DNA of 64,000 bases from Pagrus major (Eukaryota; Chordata; Actinopteri; Spariformes; Sparidae). The position numbers and the translations under genes were made by a program. Position 1 is the stretch's first letter; the number at the start of each line of letters is the position of its first letter. The stretch covers positions 27,188,910 to 27,252,909 of the forward strand of contig NC_133223.1 of NCBI RefSeq assembly GCF_040436345.1. The letters are read 5' to 3'. Below the pieces are notes generated by a model. The model saw only the letters and a list, made by a program, of their open reading frames with translations, was not told the origin of the DNA and searched no databases. Of this stretch, positions 53,901-64,000 are shown one piece after another.

Positions 53901-55419
53901 CATCATGTGTGCAATGATGTGTCTACATGTATTTACACTGCAATACAAAAACAATCCTGCTCCTTTAATTCCAAATCTTCATAATTACATGGATCATCAA
54001 CTGATGAGGATGCTGAATATTTTTCTAAGGACATGAAGGTTTATAGCCTCAGTCTTTCAGCATGATATCATGTATGTAGCAAATGCACCTTCAAGACATT
54101 TTCTCCATGAAGAACTTTTGTTGAACAGAGAGGTCATTTAAAACAAAAAGTCACCTTGACACAGTTTTGAACTATTAAGAAATGGGCTACTTAGTGAGCA
54201 AGCTACAATAAAATCTCTTAACAGCGACAAGTCATCTGAACTGGCTGTAAATTGATGATCACTGGCGAAAAGTGACGTTCCTGTTCTTTTTTATCTCTGC
54301 GTAATTAAACATTATTTCAAATATTATTAACAATTCTGAGTGGTAAACATGCATTTGAGTCACATAAGCTAGTCTGGACGTGACGCCATGACTTCAGCTC
54401 TTTATAGAACATGCTGAAACCAACAGTAGGCCTATACTTCCATCTACGAACATCCAGTCCTTTGCTCTGGGATTGACTGTTAGCTAAGCATGTATACATG
54501 CAGGTTCCACTGATAATTGTGACAAACTTACTAGTCGGAATCTGTTGTACTTTTGAAGACAATGGGTGTTAAACTTTGGACAGAAGAAAACATCAGCAGT
54601 TGCTCATATTTACTCAGTAACTGATTTTATTAGCAGCTGGCAAGCTAGCTAGTTAACATTTTCTCTAAGTTGGTTGTTGACATTGTCTCTAGTTGAGTTT
54701 TTGTTGTTGACTATATAACCTTGCAAGGTTCTTGCATGTGTGCATTGATATGGATTCAGACAGACGTTAGACAGCAAACCTGACATCATTGTCGTGGACG
54801 AGAGCAGAACAGTAAAATTAGGTGAGGCTGGCAGCGACGACTGGTGACGGTTACGGTGGAGGGCGTTGCCGTTGAAATTTAGATTACAAAAACCTATTAA
54901 TAGAATAATTGCATTATATAACATCATTTCATCCATTATTTTTAAAGGGCCTATTTGTAAGAAAGGCAGATTTTTGAGTCTCATTCCCGACTGGTCAAAA
55001 ACTTAAGCTGTGGGATTTTAGGACGGGGTCAGCCGCCATTCCAAAGTTTTACTTCTTGATGCATTGACAGTGAGACTTAAAAAGTGTATTTTTTGTTACA
55101 AATACGTCCTTTAAAAAATACGATGACACCACTGCAACATATTACCATGCCTGTTGTTTTGGTTTTTTTAACAGTGGATCGATTTTCTCGAACTATTTGT
55201 TTTTCCTGTTCCATCCAGCAGGTGCTGCCCCTCTTTCCTACTGAACATATTACTTCTTAGCATCCTATTGGTCCTTGCATTTTTCTGCATTTCCTCTTTT
55301 AAATTTGAAATTCTGCAGAGTACGATAGGAGACGTGTATTAGACTCAAAGGGGAAAATTTAGACAGGCCGCTCTAAAAAATCTTTGTGAAACCAGAGTGG
55401 GGAGCTAGTTTATTGTCAA

Positions 55420-55596
55420 TGCCTTTATAGAATGAATAGCCCACAGTGTGCCGAAGAAATCATTTTCCAAGTAAGGAAAATTATACATTTAATGGTAGTT
55501 CAAGAGTTCTGCTCTCCAAGTGCCATAAAGGTCTATACTGTTATTTTCATGCGCTGCATTTACAGTACATTGCAACATCCTGAAAATAAGAGGATT
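55420..55596 (+). promoter_or_regulatory. Conserved upstream block of OR-15
   Basis: Copy of the block at 26988-27164. Confidence 0.45.
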
Positions 55597-55656
55597 GATT
55601 GGCTGGTTTGATTTCTAAGCGTGTGTGTCGATGTAGTCAGACAAGATATTAAAAAG
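55597..55656 (+). promoter_or_regulatory. Candidate OR-15 promoter
   Basis: GATTGG at 55597-55602 and ATATTAAAAAG at 55646-55656, 67 bp before the ATG. Confidence 0.55.
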
Positions 55657-55723
55657 TGAGGAGAGAGAGCAGACACTGTGAGGGACAGAGTTACCCTTCA
55701 CAGGAACAAAAAGGTTTCTAACC

Positions 55724-56656
55724 ATGATGGATAATGTTTCTCAAATAAGAATGTTTTTTCTTTTAGGTTTAAATGAAACAAATAACCATAGATTTACTCT
55801 CTTTTTTCTCACTTTACTCTGTTACTGTGTGACTTTGCTGGTAAATATTTCTGTTATTGGGACCATCATCATGGATAAAAACCTGCATGAACCAATGTAT
55901 ATTTTAGTATGTACTTTTTGCATGAATGGACTTTATGGTACAACAGGTTTCTATCCCAAGTTTCTCTGGGATCTTCTTTCTCCTGTTCATGTTATCTCTT
56001 ATTCTGGATGTCTTGTTCAGGCTCAAGTAATTATGTCATTTGTCTGCAGTGAGCTGTCTGTTCTTTCTGTCATGGCATATGACAGATATGTGGCTATATG
56101 TCGACCACTGCAGTACCACTCTGTCATGTCAAAGCAAAGACTCATTACATTAGTCTGTTACTCTTGGCTTATGCCTTTTTTCATTGTAGCCACAAATATG
56201 TTTTTAACATCTGGATTAAGGTTATGCAGCCCATATATCACCGGATTTTTTTGTGTGAATTGGACGATTGTTAAACTTGCTTGTTTCCCAGCTGAAACTG
56301 CTGTTAACAACATAGTTGCATACATTATGATAATCATATATTTATTTCATGGTCTATTAATAGTTCTATCCTACATGTATCTCATTAAAACATGTGAAAA
56401 TTCTATAGAGAACAAGGCAAAATTCATGCAAACATGTGTGCCACATTTAACCTCCTTGCTTATTTTTTTTGTAACTATCGTTTTTGATTTAATTATTTTG
56501 CGATTTGGTTCAAAAGCTTTCCCTCAAACCTTTAAAAACTTTGCTGCAATAGAAATTCTTGTCATACCTCCCTTAATAAATCCATTAATTTATGGGTTCA
56601 AATTGACCAAAATTCGAAACAGAGTTCTGGGTGTTCTTACTTTAAAATTTAAATGA
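55724..56656 (+). CDS. OR-15, odorant receptor, 310 aa
   Basis: Last receptor of the visible cluster, complete. N4-V-S and N17-E-T sequons; L14 (FFLLGLNET) as in OR-6, and VIGTIIM in helix 1 as in OR-8. From CRPLQYH to the start of helix 5 it is identical in protein to OR-13, with one silent base change over about 290 bp. Helix 6 differs sharply: LTSLLIFFVTIVFDLIILRF, closer to the helix 6 of OR-5 than to that of OR-13. It has AAIEILVIPPLINPLIYG in helix 7. No AATAAA within 100 bp of the stop. Its downstream flank runs 1.5 kb before the BEL/Pao element. Confidence 0.96.
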   Translation: MMDNVSQIRMFFLLGLNETNNHRFTLFFLTLLCYCVTLLVNISVIGTIIMDKNLHEPMYILVCTFCMNGLYGTTGFYPKFLWDLLSPVHVISYSGCLVQAQVIMSFVCSELSVLSVMAYDRYVAICRPLQYHSVMSKQRLITLVCYSWLMPFFIVATNMFLTSGLRLCSPYITGFFCVNWTIVKLACFPAETAVNNIVAYIMIIIYLFHGLLIVLSYMYLIKTCENSIENKAKFMQTCVPHLTSLLIFFVTIVFDLIILRFGSKAFPQTFKNFAAIEILVIPPLINPLIYGFKLTKIRNRVLGVLTLKFK

Positions 56657-58161
56657 CTTTGAGGAAACTTAAAGTCCTATGTCTGATGGTCTTCCCTAAA
56701 TTTGTACTGTTTAACCAACTGTTTGCTGTGGCTGTTGGAGTTACATGTAATATTGTCAAGAGTTTTTGCACATTCAGCAAACATGAGCTTGTTAATCCTT
56801 GAAGAATGTCTTTTTAGCTGAAAGTTTAATTTCATTTAACTGAAATTTGCATTGATTTTTGTGAAGGGGCATTTAGATTTAGGGTGCTGAATCATATGGA
56901 TCTCTATCTTATTTGGTGACTCTTTTAGAAATGAAATGATGATTAGATGTTGTGCTCTGTTTTAGCTTTATTTTGAATATTCACATTATTCACATTTAGC
57001 CATTGGGCTACTCAGTTGTATAGTGATTCCTGTTGTTGAACATCTCAGGTAATTGATGCAAAAAGTGTTTTCATGATTCATTATTAAATTGTCATTCATC
57101 ATGCTCTACTGTGCACAATGATGTGTCTACATGTATTTAAACTGCAGTACAAAAACGATCCGGCTCCTTTATTTCCAAGTCTTCATAATTACATGGATCA
57201 TCAACTGATGAGGATGCTGATATTTTGCAAAGGCCATGAAGCTTTATAGCCTCAGTCTTTTAGCATGATATCATGTATGTTCAAGACCTTTTCTCGATCA
57301 AGAAATATTTTTTTACAGAGAAGTCATTATTTTTAAAAATCGCCTTGACACAGTTTTCAACTATTAAGAAATGGGCTACTTAGCGAGCAAGCTACAATAA
57401 AATATGTCAACGGCAAAAGCGACAAGTCATCTGAACTGGCTGTAGACTGATGATCACTGGCGAGAAGTGCATTAGACTTACATAAGCTAGTCTGGACGTG
57501 ACACCATGACTATGAACATCCAGTCCTTTGCTCTCGCATTGACTGTTAGATAAGCATGTATGCATGCAGTTTCCACTGATAATTGTAACAGACTTACCAG
57601 TTGGAATTTGTTGTACTATTGAAGACAATAGGTGTTTGGACACTTTGGACAGAAAATAAACATGAGCAGTTGCTCATTATTAATCAGCAACTGATTTAAT
57701 TAGCAGCTAGCTAGCTAGCTAGCTGACATACTCTGAGTTGGTAGAAAACATTGTCACTAGTTGAGTTTTTGATGTTGACTCATATGAAACCTTGCAAGGG
57801 TCTTGTATGCATATATTCATTGATATGGATTCAAGCAGAAGGCAAGCAAACCGCATGTCATTTTAGTGGATAAGAGCAGATTGGTAAAATTAGGTGAGGC
57901 CGGCAGTGTCGACGGACAACATTTATGGTGGACAGCCTTGCCATCCAAAGTTAAAATATAAAAAGCTATTAATAGAATAATTACATGAAATAATATTATA
58001 TACTATGATTTAATCCATTCTTTTTAAAGGACCTATTTGTAAGAAAAGTTGATTTTTGAGTCTTGTGTTGCAACTTCAGGAATACTCCCCCTGGTGGTAC
58101 ATTTGAGTCATGTAGGCTGTAGATTTTGTACTTCTGATCCTCAGAAGTAGAAATTAGACAG
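56657..58161. other. Spacer after OR-15
   Basis: Near-identical to 47336-48811 after OR-13, including the GCTA tract (57705-57724) and the first 90 bp of the 3-kb insertion. A deletion of about 50 bp relative to that copy lies near 57470. It ends at the BEL/Pao LTR. Confidence 0.8.
57705..57724. repeat. GCTA tetranucleotide repeat
   Basis: Counterpart of 48364-48382. Confidence 0.9.
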
Positions 58162-58498
58162 TGTTATAAATTCCCCATGCATATTAGTAAGATGTTCATT
58201 GTTAATAGTATAATTCATTCATAACAGTTTGATTATCTGAATAATTTCAGTCAGTCTGTTTTGGGTCAGGCAATTTACTGAGACAGCAATATTTACATTT
58301 TGGGGTCCTGATGAGTCAGCGTTGTTGAAGGATATATGTACTGACTGGCTGCTGAAAAAGTTCTATATAAAGAGTTAAAACGTCAATCGGTGTGCTTCTT
58401 GCTCTCTAACTGGAGTACGCTCACGGGTGAAGTGTCCCCAGCACAACAGTTTCCCCCCAAGTATCTTTAATATTGGTCCTTTGAGCCGGATTTCTACA
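58162..58498 (+). mobile_element. 5' LTR of BEL/Pao element
   Basis: The left edge is exact: sequence after ATTAGACAG departs here from the undisturbed copy at 48803-48811, and starts TGTTATAAATTCC. The right edge, ending TTTCTACA at about 58498, is inferred from the TG...CA rule; the partner LTR is outside the window. Contains CTATATAAAGAG near 58361-58372 as a likely TATA box. Confidence 0.7.
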
Positions 58499-59397
58499 CT
58501 CGCGACGGAGAAATGGACACACCGATAACAATAACCGCGGACAGCGGCGCACTCGGAGTGAGACAGCGACAGCTTCCAGCTCATCTAGAATGCTACCAGG
58601 TTAGCCTTCCACAGTCCCTCGCTCCTCACGGTGCCTGCGCCAGAGACCGAAGTGAAAGCGTCGGCGCACAGCAGCTGCAGTCACTCCGCCTACAGACCGA
58701 GTCTGTTCGCATAGCGGATCAGCCGCACGGAGCGCGCGCTTCCCCCTTTCCTCGTCTCACATCGCAACTAGCGGCCGACAGGGTGAGCGAGTGGAACATG
58801 GCGACGTATAATAGGGACTTGCCCAGCCAGCTAACCGGCCATATGAGCCCCCCATCAGCTCCCCCAGAGCAGAGCTATCAAAGCAGACAGGGCTCTCCTA
58901 TCATACAGTCATCAGCCAATCACAATATGAGCTTCCCATCATATCAGTCACCCTGGTCAGGCTCTCAAGTAGTTAACAGCACCCCTCTACCACAGCCATC
59001 CAACCTTCAGCTTGGACCTGCTAGACTGTTTCAACGTGAGCCACAACTGTCTACACTGCCACATACCACCTCTGCAGCATTAAAGCTTCAAGCAGCAACG
59101 ACCCCTGTGCCAGGTAGTAGGCAGGAGAACTACACTCTGATTCAGTCTCTGCCATCAACTGTGACATCTGCATGGGCACTGCCTCTCTCCACTACAATGA
59201 ATGTGGCCATGCTACAGCCTAGTCCCCAATCATCACAAGCAGTGAGTTATGTAAGCCCACAGATACCAGCTACATCTGGCTACCAGTCTAACCAGCCCTC
59301 TTCACTGATGGTTAACAATGTACATGACAGAGTGCCACCAGCTGCACAGCTTCAATACCTGCCCATGCAGACAATACCAGTAAATCCAGCACCAGTG

Positions 59398-59505
59398 CAG
59401 CAACACATTCCACTCATGTCTGCGCAGCCAGCGCAGCAACACACCCCACTCATGTCTGCACAGCCAGCGCAGCAACACACCCCACTCATGTCTGCACAGC
59501 CGGCG
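59398..59505 (+). repeat. 36-bp tandem repeat in the gag-type region
   Basis: Three in-frame copies of 36 bp (59398-59433, 59434-59469, 59470-59505) encoding QQHTPLMSAQPA with small variation. Confidence 0.9.
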
Positions 59506-62500
59506 TATCAACCACCCCAGATAGCAACAGCTCCATATCCTGCACCACAGCTACCTGTTACAGCTGCCACTCAGCCAGTTATCAATCCATCGCCCTACAG
59601 CCCTGCCATTCCCCTAGGGACAGTCTATCAGCCTCCATCAACCACCTTTACACAGCCAATATACCAGGCGCCACCACCACAACAGAACCAACATCTGCAA
59701 CTCTACCAGCCTCTGTCTGCCTCCTCAACTCAGCCAGCCTATCAACTGGTGCCTGCCCCACCTGGTTTCCCCCCTGCAACAGCCGGCATCAGCTCTACAG
59801 GTTCAGTACAGCCCCCAGTCCCAGTATACACAACTGCAGGTACCATACACCATCCAGTCCCCCAGACAGCCAGTTCCAGTACCTGAACTGCCTAAGTTGG
59901 TACATGACAGTGAGAGAGAGTTTGCTGACTTAAAAATGGCGCTGGACCATCTGCTCAATCCACACACTGAACTTTCTGAACATTACAAATACCGTGTGCT
60001 TATGGAACACTTGGTCCTGGACGAAGCCAAGCTAATAGCTCAGTCATGCAGACATTATGTACAACCCTACACCGCTGCCATGCAAGCTTTGCAGAGACAG
60101 TACGGGCAGCCACATCAATTGGCACAAAGTGAGATTGCAGCCATCCTGAACTCTCCTGATCTCAAATCAGGAGACCCCAAAACCTTCCAGAGCTTCGCCC
60201 TCAACGTTGATCTGCTAGTGGGAATGCTAACTTCATTGAAAGGGCCAAATGGGATGGAAGTGATGTCTACTGGCCATGTTGACCGGCTACTTAGCAAACT
60301 CCCTAGACACATGAGGGACAACTTTGTGGAGCATCTACAGGTTCAGGGGCGCCTCAGCACCAGCAGCCTAAACCCATACAACCTCAGAGACCTCGCAGAG
60401 TGGCCAAGGTGAAGGCAGAAGCTCAGAGACTGTCCGCAAAAATGGCACAGCGCCATCGAGCTGAAGGAGCACAGCCCGCCAAGAGAGACAGACCTGTCCC
60501 TACTCCCCGGCCTCGGACTCTGTCTCTGTGTATCACGGCGTAGACCAGTCCAAATCAGCTGAGATGCCTCGGCCAGCAGCTAAGCAGCAAAGGTTTAAAA
60601 GGATGTGTCTCTTCTGTAAGAGTACAGAGCACTATTTGTCACAGTGTCCAGACATTATTCAACGCTCAACACAAGAAATTGAGAAGTGGATAGCAGATGG
60701 CAAGCGCTGTCGCAACTGCGGCTGTACTAACCACGACGAAGAGAGCTGCACCTTAAAGAAACCATGCAGTGAATGTCAGCAAATCCACCTGAGAGTGTTG
60801 CATAACGTCGCCAGGCCAGGCCCCCGCGTTTACCTCATCACACCCAAAGACTGCACCTCAGCTGCTAACTCTATGCAAGGAGGCAAAGTATACCTCAAGG
60901 TGGTGCCAATCATTGTCAGTCATGGGACAGAATCACTGCAGACCTATGCAATCCTCGATGATGGGGCTGAACGCACCATAGTACTGCCAGCTGCAGTTCG
61001 ACACCTGGGGCTCAGAGGCAGAGCAGAATCCCTCACCCTGCAGACTGTTCGTCAGGATGTTGTTCACCTCGCTGGAGCATCAGTTGACTTCCATGTAGCC
61101 TCTCCAGCAACGCCATCAAAACAGCACCTTGTTGAGAGAGCCTACACAGCAGATCGACTCACCCTGACAGAGCAATCCTACCCAATAGTAACACTCCAGA
61201 GGCGCTACTGCCACCTGAGAGAATTACAACTGCAGAGCTTCAACAATGTGTAACCACTGCTGCTTATTGGTGCAGATTATACTCACCTGATCACGGCTAC
61301 AGAACCTGTGAGGTTTGGCCCAAAGGGAGGACCTGTAGCCATCCATACAGCACTCGGCTGGGCGCTCCAGGGTCAAGATGGTTCCCAGTCTCATGCTGCC
61401 TCATGCTACTACACCGCCTTCAGGCCAACACCAGATGACATCTATCAACACGTCGAATGCCTTTGGCAGCTTGATGTGCTTCCATTCCGTACTGAGCGGT
61501 TAGCAGTGCGGTCCCGCCTGGACCAGGAGGCAGTGGGAGTCTTAGGAGCACGCACTAAGAGAGTGAAGGTTGGTGACACACTTCGCTACGCCACACCTCT
61601 GCTCCGGGTAAAGGGTGCACCACCACTGAAGGCAGATGTTGAAGCAGTGATGCTAAAGCTACGCAGTACAGAGAGACGACTACTTAAAGACCCTGTCAAA
61701 GCTAAAATATATGAAGCAGAGATCCAGAAGCTTATAGATGGTGGGTGTGTCACAAACCTCCAGGAGGGAGAAGAAAGCAGCTCCAGTGAGTCATGGTTCA
61801 TACCTCATCACCTCGTCCACCACAATGGAAAACATCGCCTGGTCTTCGACTGCTCCTTTAATCATGGTGGTCTCTCTCTCAACGAGCAGCTGCTCCCAGG
61901 TCCAACCCTTGGACCGTCTCTCATTGGAGTCCTCCTGCGGTTCCGCCAGCACGCTGTCGCCATCAGTGGAGACATCCGACCCATGTTCCACCAGGTTCGG
62001 CTTCTGCCTGAGGACCGGCCGTTGCTAAGGTTCGTTTGGAGAAACCTGCAAAGAGAGAAGCAGCCTGATGTCTACCAATGGCAAGTCTTGCCATTTGGTA
62101 CCACGAGCAGCCCGTGTTGTGCAACATTTGCTCTGCAAAAACATGTCAAGGAAAGTGCTGCAGGAAACGAAGACGTCCTTCAGTCCGTCGAACAGTCTTT
62201 TTACGTGGACAATTGTCTTCAGAGCCTGTCAACGACAGAGTCAGCCAAGCTTCTAGTAGACAAGATGCGACAGTGTCTGGACTCAGGAGGATTTGAGATT
62301 CGACAGTGGGCAAGTAACTTCTCATCTGTTGTCTCCCACAGCCAAAGCCTCCAGAGAGTGAGACCCCTACTATGAGATACATATATAAGGTGCTCGCCCG
62401 CCAGTATGATCCGCTTGGGATCATTATCCTGTACACTACACGGGCCAAGATCCTTGTCCAGAGACTGTGGGCAAAGAAGAGGAGCTGGGACGACCCAAAC

Positions 62501-64000
62501 CTCCCTCCTGACATCCTCCAGGCGTGGTCTAGTTGGGAGAGAGAACTCCCCGAGCTGGCAAACATCTCCATCCCTCGAACTTATGCACCATTGGGGGTTG
62601 CTACTGACACCACAGAGTACACCCTACATGTCTTCTGTGACTCCTCTGAGCAAGCATACGGTTCAGTGGCGTACCTCACAACAACAAGTGATGACACTGT
62701 TCATGTCTCATTCGTCATGGCAAGGTCTAGGGTGGCCCCCAAACGCCAGCAGTCGATGCCACGGTTAGAGCTCTGTGCAGCGCTGACAGGAGCCCAGCTG
62801 TCCTCCCTCATTCACAAAGAGCTCACCGTATGTATTGCCCAGACCTTTTTATGGACTGATTCCATGACAGTTCTCACCTGGCTGACATCTCAATCCTTTA
62901 GGTTCAAGGTCTTCGTGGGGACCCGGGTTTCTGAGATCCAGGAATTGACTGCCTCACACACCTGGCGGTATGTGGATACAGCTAGCAATCCAGCCGATGA
63001 TCTCACACGTGGCAAGACTTTAGCTGAGCTGGCAGCACCAAGTCGGTGGATCCAGGGACCAGCATTCCTTCAACGTCCACCGGATGAATGGCCATCACGT
63101 CCTAGCACCACAGAGCCAGAGGATAGTAGTGAGTTAAAACAGAGTGTTTTTTGTGCCCTCACACAGACAAGCTCACCACTCAAGATACCAGATATCACTG
63201 AGTTCGGCAGTTGGAGAGAGCTGGTCAAGACTACTCAGCAGTCTCTTCATGGGGCGGCGGCTGACTCTGCTTCGCCTCTGTGTGACCTTCGAGATGCAGA
63301 AGTTCACCTGCTGAAGACCAGTCAAGCAGATTGCTTCTCCGAGGAAGTCAGATGCCTCAGAGCCGGCAAGCCTGTGCCCCCCAGCAGTAAGCTGAGTGCG
63401 CTCGCTCCAGAATTAGACCCTGAAATGGGTCCTATCCGTGTCGGAGGACGCCTGCGCCGCTTAGACAGCTCTAGCCCCACTGACATTCACCCTATACTGC
63501 TGGATCCACATCATGCAGTTACCAAGCTCCTCATTAAAGACATGGATACTCAACTACACCACCCTGGGCCTGAGAGGGTGTTTGCAGAGATGAGGCGTCA
63601 TTACTGGATTTTGCGGGGAAGGCAGGCTATTAAGAAGTATCAGAGAGCTTGTGCTGGTTGTATGAAGTGGAGAGGGAAGCCAGTGGTGCCGAGGATGGCA
63701 GATCTGCCCTCTGCCCATCTGCGGCTGCTCAAGCCTCCGTTCTTCTCAACAGGCATGGACTGCTTCGGGCCGTACATGGTCAAGGCTGGGAGGCGAAGTG
63801 AAAAGCGCTGGGGGATTATTTTTAAATGTCTCACGACGCGGTGTATACATCTGGATCTGCTCACCAGTCTCGACACAGATGCTTTCCTCCTAGCACTGAG
63901 ACGGTTCATCGCACGGAGGGGCACCCCCTTTGAGGTCCTCTCTGACCAGGGGACTAACTTCAGAGGGGCAGATAAGGAGCTGAAGGAGGCCTTTGCAGCA

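Larger units (their letters stand above)
53391..55723. other. Spacer OR-14 to OR-15
   Basis: Shared OR-13/14/15 spacer without insertions and so the best empty-site reference. A CATCATT-rich simple repeat lies at about 53865-53900 and a worn GCTA tract near 54635-54655. The OR-15 upstream block occupies 55420-55596. No gene found. Confidence 0.7.
58162..64000 (+). mobile_element. BEL/Pao LTR retrotransposon, 3' end outside window
   Basis: In order: 5' LTR; a proline- and glutamine-rich gag-type region (about 58510-60410); CCHC zinc knuckles and a retropepsin-like protease with a DDGAE active-site stretch (about 60590-61250); the region before and including reverse transcriptase (about 61300-62400); an RNase H region (about 62400-63050); and integrase zinc-binding and core segments (about 63500-64000, cut by the window edge). 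Family assignment rests on the GWALQG motif, the protease type and the domain order typical of BEL/Pao. Long stretches remain open, but the coding part is broken in about four or five places. It looks fairly young; the missing 3' LTR prevents dating. The coding sequence is far richer in G and C than the OR spacers. Confidence 0.9.

Noticed and set aside
59302-59511. Minus-strand frame rich in tryptophan and arginine repeats
   Set aside because: Reverse reading of the 36-bp tandem repeat in the BEL/Pao gag-type region.
1-64000. CRISPR arrays, operons, tRNA or rRNA genes
   Set aside because: The repeats are dispersed or duplicated spacers of vertebrate type; nothing with regular spacers or RNA-gene structure was seen.

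Overview
The window is a block of teleost fish nuclear DNA, most likely from a percomorph. The reasons are single-exon odorant receptor (OR) genes of a fish type (LHEPMY in loop 1, MAYDRYVA at the end of helix 3, TCxPHL at helix 6, PPxxNPLxYG in helix 7) and several dispersed repeats of a kind familiar from spiny-rayed fish genomes. The species cannot be named from sequence alone.

From position 1 to about 56.7 kb the window is a one-way tandem OR cluster. It has fifteen OR genes, all on the + strand: fourteen complete and one cut by the left window edge. OR-1 to OR-3 (1-8932) form one subfamily of about 315 aa on repeat units of about 3.8-4.2 kb. OR-4 (11016-11957) is a single divergent gene with a decayed partner fragment near 12.2 kb. 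OR-5 to OR-15 (15349-56656) form a third subfamily of 310 aa with two branches: OR-5, OR-10 and OR-11 (N-terminus DNVSVITTFF) and the rest (DNVSQI). Two open C-terminal scraps lie after OR-9 and OR-10. All complete genes keep an open frame and the DRY-type motif. Each would make a seven-helix receptor in olfactory neurons that signals through the olfactory G protein; the ligands are unknown.

The spacers are themselves duplicated, so they record the order of events. The same blocks recur with or without an insertion. Empty-site comparison therefore fixes a foldback DNA transposon at 2718-3639 (TTAA target), an unclassified insert at about 6074-6634, a fossil Ty3/Gypsy remnant on the minus strand at about 21104-23552, a 3-kb insert at 48722-51720 with 5-bp target duplications, and a BEL/Pao element that starts at 58162 and runs off the right edge. 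A Tc1/mariner-like non-autonomous element (13459-13963) was copied along with the OR-10 and OR-11 units in shortened form.

Upstream of OR-4 to OR-15 is a shared proximal promoter: an inverted CCAAT box (GATTGG) and an A/T-rich TATA-like box about 40 bp further on, roughly 75-165 bp before the start codon. OR-6, OR-7 and OR-8 to OR-15 carry further conserved blocks upstream. One such block at about 44.73-44.86 kb has no receptor after it and looks like a unit that lost its gene. A 95-codon open frame recurs in three spacers, about 865 bp after each OR stop, and was not recognised. No rRNA, tRNA, CRISPR array or non-OR host gene was identified.
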